A DNA stretch of 64,000 nt from Phycisphaerae bacterium (GTDB taxonomy: Bacteria > Chloroflexota > Anaerolineae > 4572-78 > J111), in the NCBI GenBank assembly GCA_028285035.1, contig JANQQF010000070.1, positions 1-64,000 on the forward strand. Direction: 5' to 3'. The position numbers were made by a program, and so were the translations under genes. The notes below the pieces were generated by a model, which saw only the letters and a list, made by a program, of their open reading frames with translations, was not told the origin of the DNA and did no database searches. Positions 34,323 to 42,887 of this stretch are shown piece by piece (the first letter of the stretch is position 1; every line of letters begins with the position of its first letter).

Positions 34323-35867
34323 TCAGCTAATAATGGCCGCCGCCACTTGAGCGGCTTGAGCATTGGTCGGCAAGACCAAGGCCCCCGCATTTCGCAAAAT
34401 TTGCTCTTGGTGTTGTAGCCCTTGAGGGTCTTGCTCTGTCCCACAAACGTGAGTCACCACCGACAAATAGCGGCCTTGTTGAGCGGCTCGGGCCTTTGCT
34501 TCCTTAATCGTCTCGCCTAAGGCTCCCGCCGGGTTAGGATGAGAGCCATAGCCGATAACCACATCAAGCAAAATAACGGCAACGGTGGGATCATCTGCTT
34601 CGGTCAGCATCCGATCTTGTCGTAAACGAGGATCAATCATCGGATGGGGTCGCCCCAAGGTAAATTCCTCTTCACCCATGTCGATGCAGCTATGTTCCTT
34701 ACTTTGCCAAGCATCTGCTAGATCATAATCAGGCAACAAGGGGATATTGGAGTAAACACCTGGTAGGTGACGATGTAGGATATCCATCGCCTCATCACAC
34801 AAACTGCCACCAGAGAAAAGGCCGCGTAAATAAGTTTGCCCCTTTGTTAATTGCCTTCGCTCGCTTTGGGCCAGCTCGTCAAGAGTCTCAGGGTCAACGG
34901 CAAAATGGGTCGTTTTGTTTTTGTTGGCTTGCTGCAAGGCGGCCTCAGCCGTATCCTCGATGGTTGAGGTAAAGATGATGCCATCGGTTTCGCCGGCCTG
35001 ACCACTGCCCAAAAAATTTACCACAACAGGCTTACCGCTGCGTTTGGCAACCTCTAACACACGAGGCATAACGGTTTCAGCCGGTGGCTTCGAGATCAAC
35101 ACAATCACTTCAGTGGCGGGATCATCGGTTAGCATCGTAATGCCTTGGATCATCATGAGACCGCCAATCGTCTCTGATAAGTCTCGACCACCGACGCCAA
35201 TGGCTTGCGAAATGCCAACCCCGCCCCGATCAATCAAACTTGTTACCTCTTGCAGTCCAGTTCCTGACGCCCCGACCACGCCAATGGGTCCCCGCCGCAC
35301 AACGTTGGCAAAGGCTAGCGCAACCCCATTGATAATCGCTGTTCCACACCCTGGCCCCATCATCAGCAACCCTTTCGAGACAGCCCATTGCTTTAAGGCC
35401 AGCTCTTCTGCCAGGCTCACATTATCGCTGAACATGAAGACATGCATCCCCGCATTGAGGGCTTTGGCCGCTTCTAATTTAGCGTGCGGCCCTGGGACAG
35501 AGACAAGCGTCAAGTTAGCGCCGCTGAGTGTCCGATGGGCCTGCTCAAAGGTACGAATTTTTGTCTTTTGTTGCTCAGTTGTCTCCGTTGTAGCGGCCTC
35601 GGTTAATATTGCCTCGGCCTCAGCCAAGGCGTGTTGGGCGACAGCATCACTGTCCGCTTCAATGACAATCACAAGGTCATTTGCCTCAGCTTGAGCGACG
35701 GTATCTGTCATCAAGCCCACTTCTGTCAATACACGCTTATTGGCATCTGTGCCCATCGCAACAATGGCCTGTTTAACCTGTTCCAAGCTTGAAACGGTTT
35801 CAGAAACCCGCATCAGTCGCACCGAATCTTGATAGGTTTTTGGTTTAATATGACTTAAAAGGGTCAA
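34323..35867 (-). CDS. fdrA: FdrA (AllF)-like carbamoyltransferase subunit, 514 aa
   Basis: An acyl-CoA-synthetase/succinyl-CoA-synthetase-like protein of the FdrA family. The N-terminal half has MMGPGCGTAIINGVALAFAN, GPIGVVGASGTGLQEVTSLI and RGGVGISQAIGVGGRDLSE; the C-terminal half has HPMIDPRLRQDRM and VVIGYGSHPNPAG. E. coli FdrA is a subunit of oxamate carbamoyltransferase together with DUF1116 and DUF2877 proteins. All three occur in this run, and carbamate kinase is the immediate upstream gene (35 bp). Full length. Confidence 0.9.
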   Translation of the reverse strand: MTLLSHIKPKTYQDSVRLMRVSETVSSLEQVKQAIVAMGTDANKRVLTEVGLMTDTVAQAEANDLVIVIEADSDAVAQHALAEAEAILTEAATTETTEQQKTKIRTFEQAHRTLSGANLTLVSVPGPHAKLEAAKALNAGMHVFMFSDNVSLAEELALKQWAVSKGLLMMGPGCGTAIINGVALAFANVVRRGPIGVVGASGTGLQEVTSLIDRGGVGISQAIGVGGRDLSETIGGLMMIQGITMLTDDPATEVIVLISKPPAETVMPRVLEVAKRSGKPVVVNFLGSGQAGETDGIIFTSTIEDTAEAALQQANKNKTTHFAVDPETLDELAQSERRQLTKGQTYLRGLFSGGSLCDEAMDILHRHLPGVYSNIPLLPDYDLADAWQSKEHSCIDMGEEEFTLGRPHPMIDPRLRQDRMLTEADDPTVAVILLDVVIGYGSHPNPAGALGETIKEAKARAAQQGRYLSVVTHVCGTEQDPQGLQHQEQILRNAGALVLPTNAQAAQVAAAIIS

Positions 35868-35902
35868 TTGATTTTCCTTGTTTTTTCGTTTATGCTCAGA
35901 CC

Positions 35903-36850
35903 TTAATCCGGCACAATGTGGGTTCCGCCACTTCCTGCTAAAGCAGCTACCGCTTGTTCTGGTCGCGTGATGATGACGCGTTCGCCACCTTGTTCAATAA
36001 AGCGCAAGGCCCCATCAATTTTTGGACCCATACTGCCGGGTGGAAAATGGCCTTCTGCTTGGTATTGCTTCATCTGACTGAAAGAGACCTGTTCTAAATT
36101 CTTTTGTTGGGGCGTTCCGAAATGTAAGGCAACTTGATCAGCGTCTGTCAGTATCAATAGGATCTGTGCTTCAAGTAGCGTAGCCAGCAAAGCGGCTACC
36201 AAATCCTTATCAATGACTGCCTCTACACCACGAAGCTGGCCTTCACCATTAACCACCGGCACCCCACCGCCACCAGAAGCGATGACGAGCACGCCCATCT
36301 CGATAAGTTGGCGAATAATGGCTTTCTCTACAATGTCGTTTGGCTTTGGGGAGGGCACAACCCGACGATAGCCTCGATCAGAATCCTTAACGACAGTCCA
36401 TTGCTTCTCTTGGCGTAACTGCTCTGCTGTTGCTGCGTCGTAAAATGGGCCGACAAATTTGGTGGGGTTATCAAATGCAGGTGAATTCCGATTGACAATC
36501 ACTTGCGTAATGATCGTCGCGACCTCAACTGGCAGGTTGGCTTTGACCAATTCCTGGCGAAAAGCTTGTTGAAGCATATAACCAATTTGGCCTTGACTTT
36601 GAGCCCCACAGATTTCGAGCGGCATCGGAGGGACCGAGTCACTGGCAGCCTCCTGTTGAAGGAGTAAATTGCCAACTTGCGGGCCATTTCCATGGGTGAT
36701 CACTAAATGATGTCCTGCCTGGATTAAGTTAGTCAGCGCGGTGACTGTTGTTTGAATATTTCGTTGTTGCTCGGAAAACGTCCCTCGTTCACCAGACCGG
36801 ATCATCGCATTTCCACCCAAGGCCACAACTACATAATCTTTTTGCATCAA
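35903..36850 (-). CDS. arcC: Carbamate kinase, 315 aa
   Basis: Converts carbamoyl phosphate and ADP to ATP, ammonia and CO2 in the catabolic direction. VVALGGNAMIRSGERGTF, VITHGNGPQVGNLLLQQEA, DSDRGYRRVVPSPKP, VIASGGGGVPVV and GVEAVIDKDLVAALLA are the family motifs, with catalytic lysine(s) in the last and in PGSMGPKIDGALRFIE. Complete. No arcA/arcB (arginine deiminase route) are near; the neighbours are FdrA and DUF1116, so it should draw carbamoyl phosphate from that carbamoyltransferase, as YbcF (AllK) does in E. coli. Confidence 0.95.
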   Translation of the reverse strand: MMQKDYVVVALGGNAMIRSGERGTFSEQQRNIQTTVTALTNLIQAGHHLVITHGNGPQVGNLLLQQEAASDSVPPMPLEICGAQSQGQIGYMLQQAFRQELVKANLPVEVATIITQVIVNRNSPAFDNPTKFVGPFYDAATAEQLRQEKQWTVVKDSDRGYRRVVPSPKPNDIVEKAIIRQLIEMGVLVIASGGGGVPVVNGEGQLRGVEAVIDKDLVAALLATLLEAQILLILTDADQVALHFGTPQQKNLEQVSFSQMKQYQAEGHFPPGSMGPKIDGALRFIEQGGERVIITRPEQAVAALAGSGGTHIVPD

Positions 36851-36885
36851 AACCTCGTCACATTTCCAAATCGTTGATTTTTAGG

Positions 36886-37080
36886 CTGAGTTCGACGTTA
36901 GATTAATGTCATTTCGAACGGAGCAGAACGTAGTGGAGCGCAGAGAGAAATCTTCCTGTTTGTTGCTTGAAAGGCTTTCGAACTAGAAGATTTCGCGTGT
37001 CACTGACACGACCTCCTACGTCGTCGAAATGACATGGCTAAAGGTCAAATGTATCACCATTATTTTTTCGTCGAACTCAG
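36886..37080. repeat. Nested inverted-repeat element inside the operon, 195 bp
   Basis: Outer ends CTGAGTTCGACG (36886-36897) / CGTCGAACTCAG (37069-37080); inner ends ATGTCATTTCGA (36906-36917) / TCGAAATGACAT (37024-37035). Also CGTGTCActgACACG inside. The inner sequence resembles the ATGTCATTTCGA-type repeats dispersed in many bacterial genomes. It fills the gap between the 213-aa gene and carbamate kinase and has no coding capacity. Confidence 0.7.
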
Positions 37081-37084
37081 GTTT

Positions 37085-37726
37085 TTAGGTTGGCTCAGTT
37101 GAGTACTGCTCTCGTAACGCGTCCAAAACGACCTGCATTTCCTCAAGTGTAGAAAATTCTTGGCGGGGCAGGCCAGGTGAACTCTGGCGTATCCGCTCTC
37201 CCGAAGCTGGATCTAACTTCATGGGTTCGACCACATAAAGCCGGCCTTTTTCCCAATCCAACTCAACGCCACTATAAAGCCCCATACCATCCGGTAGGTG
37301 CATTTCTAGCCGTTGGAAAAACGTTACCCCTTGCCGCTCATACTCCGTGTTATACAGCATGACCCACGTTATATCGTGCTGGTCGGCCTCTCTGATACGA
37401 GCCAGAATCTGATCTTTCGCTTCTGTTTCCAATATCTCTCGATGGCGTAAATAAAAGGCAGCATCACGTGCGAGGTGATAGTCCAAAAAATCACGTTGGA
37501 TGATGTTGAGCGAATCGGCCACGTCAGCGATATCTTTAATGGATACCTCTGGATAAGCGGCTAACAATGCTTCAACAGAGTCTATGTCACCCAAAGCACT
37601 AACGATCCCCCGCACCAGACGGAGACCAGCAGTATAAAGCTCTGGGGCACTTAAAGCGGCCCCATAAAACTTATCTTCGGCTTTACGCCACTCGGCTAAG
37701 TAGGTGCTCAAATTTTGTGCTGTCAC
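37085..37726 (-). CDS. Uncharacterised helical protein coupled to DUF1116, 213 aa
   Basis: I do not recognise a family. Soluble and mainly helical in the first 140 residues (LSTYLAEWRKAEDKFYGAAL, VADSLNIIQRDFLDYHLARD), with a beta-rich C-terminal part (FFQRLEMHLPDGMGLYSGVE). No cysteine and no catalytic signature. Its ATG overlaps the stop of the DUF1116 gene by 4 nt (37723-37726), so it is translationally coupled and probably works with the carbamoyltransferase module. Confidence 0.8.
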   Translation of the reverse strand: MTAQNLSTYLAEWRKAEDKFYGAALSAPELYTAGLRLVRGIVSALGDIDSVEALLAAYPEVSIKDIADVADSLNIIQRDFLDYHLARDAAFYLRHREILETEAKDQILARIREADQHDITWVMLYNTEYERQGVTFFQRLEMHLPDGMGLYSGVELDWEKGRLYVVEPMKLDPASGERIRQSSPGLPRQEFSTLEEMQVVLDALREQYSTEPT

Positions 37727-39213
37727 GACGTTGCCTCGGTCACAGGATCAAGTTGGATCACGCCTTCAGTGGGTACAGGTGTCGCAATTGGCAGTTCCCA
37801 ATGATGGGCTAAGGCAATAATGGCTTTGTCGAACACCTCGATTGGCGCACGGGCCACACCTGTGCCAATTTGCCCCACGGTTGGGCTCGTTTCATGCAAC
37901 ACGCCGGTGGTGATAAAAGGGACGAGGCGGGTTTCGACAATACGGCGAAGATCAAGACCCACAGGGGTCTTGGCTGAGTCCATCGGGGGCAGCCTGAACT
38001 TATTATGGCTGCCTAGGGCGATCATTTCTAATTCACGAACAGCAGCCACCTGATGGGCCAAGGTACCGCCAACAAAGGGCGCAATTGTCGGTGCCCCGGC
38101 AATTGCCATCCCCCCTAACCCGCACGTTTCAATGATGGCGCTGTCACCAATATCCCCAGCGGCATCCTCAACCGTATAACCCGTGTAATAGACCGCCTCA
38201 TCCATCGGTGAAACCGGCGTAACCAACCAACGGTGGCCCAAACCACCAACCCGAATCATAAAGTCTTCACCATTCCGTGACATTGCCGTGATAACCGTGC
38301 TATAAGGAATACCGTGGGCTGCATCCATCGTGGCTTTCACCCCAGCAATGGTAAAACTCAGGAAAAAGTGGTTGTTGTTATCCATAAAACGAATAATATC
38401 AGCGACGGTTTTACCCGATACACCCGCATCCAACATTGAGGCCATCAATCTTTTGACCAACAAGGCGGTACTCGCTGCACTGCGGGCATGACATTCATCG
38501 CCCATTTGCAGGCCCTGAGCCACAATGTCAAAAATATTGAGGGGACCGTGTGCTTCAATGGCCGCCTTCATCGCAGGGCCTAACTCATCCCGTATCCAAC
38601 AGAGTCGGGCCAGCGTGCCCTCATCAGCCACGCCAAACCACAAAGTATTGCCTCGGCCTTCATTGAAGGTGGTGTAGCTATAATTCCCAAACGTTTCGTT
38701 TTGTACGATCAATACGGGCATTGAGGGCGAAATAATCCCGGTCATCGTCCCGACCGCGTTATATCGATGATTGGGGCTTAGTTTGACATCCCCGCTAACG
38801 ACCAACGCCTCGGCAGCCTCATCAGTATCGGCCCATCCCTCAAAACGAATGGCCCCTAATACCCCTCGCTTTTGTGGCCCGCACATACGCTCCCAAGAAA
38901 TGGGCGGACCGGCGTGTAAAATGGTCCGTTCTAAGCCCATCGCCTCAGCGGCTGAGGCAACATCGACCAGCTGAGGATTTGAGTCTAAAATGCGTTGCAC
39001 TGTTTCTTGATTGGCTGCATCAATTCGCTCAACCAATTCTGAGCTCCCATAAATCTGTTTGAGAACCTCAACTAGGGCATCGTTTCCCTCAGCGGGTGGT
39101 TGCCAAGACAAATCAACAACCGGGATTGATTGCAAACGTAGGTCTTCGGCAAATGAGCCAAGGCCCGTATTAATCACTTGTAATTCGCTGTTAAACAGAG
39201 CCGGTCCACTCAT
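37723..39213 (-). CDS. DUF1116, AllG (YlbE)-like carbamoyltransferase subunit, 496 aa
   Basis: Family features include LQSIPVVDLSWQPPAEGN at the N-terminus, HAGPPISWERMCGPQKRGVL, FGNYSYTTFNEGRGNTLWFG, GDECHARSAASTALLVKRL and FMDNNNHFFLSFTIAGVKAT, all in the DUF1116 style. E. coli YlbE (AllG) is a subunit of oxamate carbamoyltransferase. ATGA overlaps at both ends (OsmC upstream at 39210-39213, the 213-aa gene downstream) put it in a tightly coupled set. The FdrA and carbamate kinase genes follow after an inverted-repeat element. Confidence 0.88.
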   Translation of the reverse strand: MSGPALFNSELQVINTGLGSFAEDLRLQSIPVVDLSWQPPAEGNDALVEVLKQIYGSSELVERIDAANQETVQRILDSNPQLVDVASAAEAMGLERTILHAGPPISWERMCGPQKRGVLGAIRFEGWADTDEAAEALVVSGDVKLSPNHRYNAVGTMTGIISPSMPVLIVQNETFGNYSYTTFNEGRGNTLWFGVADEGTLARLCWIRDELGPAMKAAIEAHGPLNIFDIVAQGLQMGDECHARSAASTALLVKRLMASMLDAGVSGKTVADIIRFMDNNNHFFLSFTIAGVKATMDAAHGIPYSTVITAMSRNGEDFMIRVGGLGHRWLVTPVSPMDEAVYYTGYTVEDAAGDIGDSAIIETCGLGGMAIAGAPTIAPFVGGTLAHQVAAVRELEMIALGSHNKFRLPPMDSAKTPVGLDLRRIVETRLVPFITTGVLHETSPTVGQIGTGVARAPIEVFDKAIIALAHHWELPIATPVPTEGVIQLDPVTEATS

Positions 39214-39641
39214 CTTGACACGTTCTCCGATGACAATGTCGATTGGGTCACTGTCTGCACATCACAGCCGTGCATCAGGGTATTGCTCACAAAACAGTAG
39301 CCCTTGGCCCGTTCAACTAAGGCATCAAGGTCAGCTTGAGGGTAATCAGCCTGCACCACAAGGTTGATCAAATGAAAGCGAAAGGCGGCCATATCCTTCT
39401 CTGCCTCAGCCGCCACCGTTAGATTTTCGAGGGTGATCCGCCGCTTACGAGCGACGTGAGACACGGCCAAACACATACAAGAGGCCACCCCAGCCAACAG
39501 TAATTCGGTTGGCATTGGTCCAGTATCTTCTCCACCATATTGAGGCGTTTCATCACCTTTGATGGTGTGAACGCCTCGGACACTAATCTCAGTCCGATAA
39601 TCACCCAGCCAGCGAACGTGGATCCGTCTCATATTGCTCAT
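39210..39641 (-). CDS. OsmC/Ohr-family protein, 143 aa
   Basis: An alpha/beta OsmC fold: VRWLGDYRTEISVRGVHTIK, GPMPTELLLAGVASCMCLAVSHVARKRR cut to its core (AGVASCMCLAVSHVA), and YCFVSNTLMHGCDVQTV. The two conserved cysteine regions (SCMC and HGCD) could give the peroxidase pair of OsmC proteins, although the second is less typical. A thiol or redox role is likely. Overlaps its neighbours by 4 nt on both sides (39638-39641 and 39210-39213). Confidence 0.86.
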   Translation of the reverse strand: MSNMRRIHVRWLGDYRTEISVRGVHTIKGDETPQYGGEDTGPMPTELLLAGVASCMCLAVSHVARKRRITLENLTVAAEAEKDMAAFRFHLINLVVQADYPQADLDALVERAKGYCFVSNTLMHGCDVQTVTQSTLSSENVSR

Positions 39642-39925
39642 TTATTTTCCTTCCACGGCTGGCTTGGCCACTGTTGTTCGCTGTGAACAAAGAACAAGCT
39701 CATCATCTTGCGGCGGATAGGCCAAGGGGTTAGCTTAAACCCTGGCAGAAAGAGGAGACGCAATAGCGTATAAATAAATCCCGTTTTTTGAGCGGGGCGG
39801 GTCCCCATCCCTGGGTAATCTTGTAACATTGCTTCTTGGGCAACTTCCATCAAAAGCCCCTCGGTGAGCAGTCGAAATCGTTGCATCAATGAAGGGGGAG
39901 CCGCTTTACGGGTGGTAATAGGCAT
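39638..39925 (-). CDS. Small basic protein of unknown function, 95 aa
   Basis: I see no recognised domain. MPITTRKAAPPSLMQRFRLL, a helical middle (TEGLLMEVAQEAMLQDYPGM) and a hydrophobic/basic C-terminal half (IYTLLRLLFLPGFKLTPWPI) suggest a membrane-associated peptide. I start at the ATG at 39925 with AAAGGG upstream; a longer frame to 40027 would run into the flavoprotein gene. It ends with an ATGA overlap onto the OsmC gene and lies 22 bp after the flavoprotein stop. Confidence 0.65.
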   Translation of the reverse strand: MPITTRKAAPPSLMQRFRLLTEGLLMEVAQEAMLQDYPGMGTRPAQKTGFIYTLLRLLFLPGFKLTPWPIRRKMMSLFFVHSEQQWPSQPWKENK

Positions 39926-39947
39926 AATGTATATCCCTTTATCTTGA

Positions 39948-41282
39948 TTATTTTGCATTGGCCAAAGCATTGTTTGCTGCAGCAGCAATCGGCTCACCCA
40001 ATGCTCCAATCGGCGGAGAGTAAACATTTTCCATCGTGCCTAGTTCTTCCAAGGTCGATCCTTTTCGAATGGCAAAGGCTAGAAAATCGGCGCGTTCTTT
40101 GACCCCCTCACCGCCGGTAAATTGAGCCCCAATCACCTTATGGGTGCCTGGCTCGGCCAGAAGCTTCACAGTCATTTTTTCGTGGGAGGGGTGATAACGC
40201 GCTGCGGTAATCCCGGTCGCTTTACCGACAATGTAGGGCATTCCCATTGCTTTGGCGATGGTTTCAGAGACAAGTACACCGCCGACTTGAATTTTTGCGC
40301 CCAGCCCCCAAGGGACATAGACGGGGTTGTAGGCTTTGTCGCCGCCAGCCGCGTTTAGCCCAGCCAAACGACCTTGGGTATAGGCATAGGTGCCGGGAAT
40401 GAGATTCACGGGGATGTTGAGCAAGGCGTGCATCGTTTCAACACAAGCACCAGCGGCATACACATTTGGTACGTTAGTTCGCATATGATTATCAACCACG
40501 ATGGCGCCAGTCGAGCCAGTCTTCACTCCAATGGATTTGGCTAATTTTGTGGCAGGCTTCATCGGCGCAACCAAGAAGGCCATATCACAATCAATATCAC
40601 CATTGCTGGTTTGAACGGCTGACACTCGACCATTTGATCCTTTGAAGCCTCTGAGTTCGGTGCCAAAATGAAACTGAACGTTCATCTCATCCGCCAAATG
40701 GCTTTGCAGGGGCTCCATCATATCGGGGTCAGCAAAATCGGACATGAGCCAGCCGCCACCATCAACCAAATGGGTCTCAATATTGCGATGCGGCAGGGCT
40801 TCAATCAGTTCAACACCCAACGGTTTGGATTGCCAAACGACCGCTTTTTTGACCTCATCTAGCTGAGGGTCAAGCTCCATGGCCCGTCGGATATTTTTGA
40901 TAAAGACGATCCCTTCCAAATCAACATTTGGCACGTCCGGCACTTCATATTCCCAGCCAGTGGCCAGAATCAAGATATCATAGACGATTTGATCGCCGGC
41001 TGTAGTGTACACGGTCTTTTTGTCAGCATCAATCCGCTCTACAACCGTCTCGGTGCGTAAATCAAGCCCCATTTCATCTCGATAAAAATCTAGCGGCTTC
41101 AAAAATAAGCCGTCAAACTTATCAATTTCCCGGCCAAAAACATAGGGAATGCCACAGGGGCTATAGGCTATATCCTCAAATTCTGTGATGAGGGTGACAT
41201 CCAGTGAACGATCAGTTTGCTTGGCAATGGTTGCCGCACCCGTTCCGGCACCGCCCCCACCAATCACAACGATACGACTCAT
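39948..41282 (-). CDS. CoA-disulfide-reductase-like FAD/NAD(P) oxidoreductase, 444 aa
   Basis: Two-dinucleotide-binding flavoprotein: FAD motif IVVIGGGGAGTGAATIAKQ, then the single active Cys in YSPCGIPYVFG (~residue 42) as in CoA-disulfide reductases and NADH oxidases/peroxidases, second ATG motif LILATGWEYEVP, and the C-terminal FAD stretch NVYAAGACVETMHALLN. The usual GxGxxG of the NAD site appears weak (AVVWQSKPLGVELIEALP), so nucleotide preference is uncertain. Between the AIR-synthase-like gene (66 bp) and the 95-aa gene. It may take the place of the flavoprotein of Nit1C clusters. Confidence 0.88.
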   Translation of the reverse strand: MSRIVVIGGGGAGTGAATIAKQTDRSLDVTLITEFEDIAYSPCGIPYVFGREIDKFDGLFLKPLDFYRDEMGLDLRTETVVERIDADKKTVYTTAGDQIVYDILILATGWEYEVPDVPNVDLEGIVFIKNIRRAMELDPQLDEVKKAVVWQSKPLGVELIEALPHRNIETHLVDGGGWLMSDFADPDMMEPLQSHLADEMNVQFHFGTELRGFKGSNGRVSAVQTSNGDIDCDMAFLVAPMKPATKLAKSIGVKTGSTGAIVVDNHMRTNVPNVYAAGACVETMHALLNIPVNLIPGTYAYTQGRLAGLNAAGGDKAYNPVYVPWGLGAKIQVGGVLVSETIAKAMGMPYIVGKATGITAARYHPSHEKMTVKLLAEPGTHKVIGAQFTGGEGVKERADFLAFAIRKGSTLEELGTMENVYSPPIGALGEPIAAAANNALANAK

Positions 41283-41347
41283 CTCTCTCTGACCTCCTGA
41301 TTTTTGATTTCAAATGTAACACACAAGGATTTGCTGTATCGGTTCGT

Positions 41348-42379
41348 TCATGCCGATGCAGCCACTAGGCTATTTTGGGTATCTACGGGGCTGGTAGCTG
41401 GCGGTTTAAATCCAGTAAAGGGCTCTTGGGCCAAGTCCCGGAGGAGCATTTCCTCCTCCCCTCGTTTAACTATGACTTGTGGGGTTGCCGTCGCTTCGCC
41501 AATCACTGCACACGAAATATGATGCTCTGAAAATAAGGATTGAATTTGGGCAACATATTGAGGCCGAACACTTAGGATAAAGCCATAGCTCGGGAATCCC
41601 ATCAGCCAATCAAAATATCGTTCTGAAGCAGCAGGTGGCTGGGGGATAGCGGCTAAATCGACCGTTGCGCCAACACCAGAAAGCTCAAGCAACATCATCA
41701 TCGAGCCAAGGATACCGGCCATGCTGATATCACGGGCTGAGTCACACCAGCCTGACTCAGCAATGGTAGGGAGCAAGGCTAAATCACGGCGTAATTCAGC
41801 ATCTGAGAGGTGACCTGAGCAATCCCAAAAGGGAAAGTGCGGGTGAAATTCGCCTTGCAAATTAACAACGTGGAGGATCGCATCACCAGATCGGCCATTG
41901 AAACTGCTCAGCACCTTTTTGGCTCGCCCTAGAATACAAACCGTCACCGAACTCACATCGCCAGTCGCCGTCAGATGTCCCCCCACCAAGGCCACGTTAT
42001 AACGGGTACAACCATCTTTCAACCCACGCATAATCTCAGTCGCACCAGCGGTATCCTCCGCCAAAATCGTATCAACCACGGCCAGCGGATAGCCCCCCAT
42101 CGCATAAATATCATTGACATTGGCCAAGATAGCTGAGCGGCCCGCCAGATATGGACTGGCTTTGACTAAAGGCGGGTAGATCACCTCGGCAGCTAATAGC
42201 AGATAGCCATCATCCGTTTCAATTGCGGCAGTATCGTCTCCTAGGAGAACGGGGCGACCCTCTATCAGCGGGCTATGTGGGACCAAGTCATCGGCCAGCA
42301 CCCCGATTTCGTGCTTGCGTTGCCAAGCTGGTGTAGCTTGTAATGTCTCAACAATCGTGCCTAGGGATAACTCAGGCAT
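41348..42379 (-). CDS. AIR-synthase-like protein, Sll0787 / MSMEG_0567 C-terminal family (NitF-like), 343 aa
   Basis: PurM/SelD/ThiL-like fold: PVLLGDDTAAIETDDGYLLL binds ATP/metal, YLAGRSAILANVNDIYAMGG, NVALVGGHLTATGDVSSVTV and ARDISMAGILGSMMML. These ATP-dependent enzymes activate amide or carboxyl oxygens. In the Nit1C cluster this protein follows a GNAT and a radical SAM protein, exactly as here. In mycobacteria the GNAT and AIR-synthase parts are fused (MSMEG_0567); here they are two genes overlapping by 8 nt. Confidence 0.9.
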   Translation of the reverse strand: MPELSLGTIVETLQATPAWQRKHEIGVLADDLVPHSPLIEGRPVLLGDDTAAIETDDGYLLLAAEVIYPPLVKASPYLAGRSAILANVNDIYAMGGYPLAVVDTILAEDTAGATEIMRGLKDGCTRYNVALVGGHLTATGDVSSVTVCILGRAKKVLSSFNGRSGDAILHVVNLQGEFHPHFPFWDCSGHLSDAELRRDLALLPTIAESGWCDSARDISMAGILGSMMMLLELSGVGATVDLAAIPQPPAASERYFDWLMGFPSYGFILSVRPQYVAQIQSLFSEHHISCAVIGEATATPQVIVKRGEEEMLLRDLAQEPFTGFKPPATSPVDTQNSLVAASA

Positions 42380-42878
42380 AGGTTGCCTCCAACGTAGGCG
42401 ATTGTACTATTTTTTTAGTGGTTTTAGCCGCAGCCAAAGAGGCCTGCATCATCTGATGGGGTTGACCAAAATGCTCCTCTGGCTCACCCACACATTTCCA
42501 GCCTAGCCGTTCAAAGAAGCGAACATTTTGTAATTGAATGTAGGCTAAAAATCGCTGGCAGCCTTGCTGGATAACAACTTTTTCGGCCAGCCTACAGAGA
42601 CGGGGACCAATTGCGCTGCTATGCTGTCGCGCTTCAGCCAACACGGCCAGCCGACCGCCATACCAAATCCCGGGCTCAGCTTCATAGCAACGCACAGCCC
42701 CGACAACAATCCCACTTTCTCGTTCCACAGCGACTAAGGGGATTGCGTTATCATCAAATTTATCAACATCGCTGTCTGTAAACAACCCTTGCTCTTCTAC
42801 AAAGACAGCCTGTCGTACGGCGAAATGACCACGCCGTTCATCTTCCGTTTTGGCTATTTTGCATATCACACGGCCCAT
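42372..42878 (-). CDS. GNAT acetyltransferase, Sll0786 / MSMEG_0567 N-terminal family (NitE-like), 168 aa
   Basis: GNAT fold: AVRQAVFVEEQGLFTDSDVD, VERESGIVVGAVRCYEAEPG, GRLAVLAEARQHSSAIGPRL (acetyl-CoA loop region, with the Q/R-x-x-G/A replaced) and ARFFERLGWKCVG-like end (VRFFERLGWKCVGEP). Acetyl or acyl transfer from CoA is expected; acceptor unknown. Member of the MSMEG_0567/Nit1C set; overlaps the AIR-synthase-like gene by 8 nt and lies 9 bp after the radical SAM gene. Confidence 0.88.
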   Translation of the reverse strand: MGRVICKIAKTEDERRGHFAVRQAVFVEEQGLFTDSDVDKFDDNAIPLVAVERESGIVVGAVRCYEAEPGIWYGGRLAVLAEARQHSSAIGPRLCRLAEKVVIQQGCQRFLAYIQLQNVRFFERLGWKCVGEPEEHFGQPHQMMQASLAAAKTTKKIVQSPTLEATYA

Positions 42879-42887
42879 GTCGTGCTC

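Noticed and set aside
35044..35694. 216-codon plus-strand frame
   Set aside because: It lies wholly antisense to the fdrA-like gene and its translation is Ser/Pro/Ala-rich with no domain; it is a shadow of the codon bias of the true gene.
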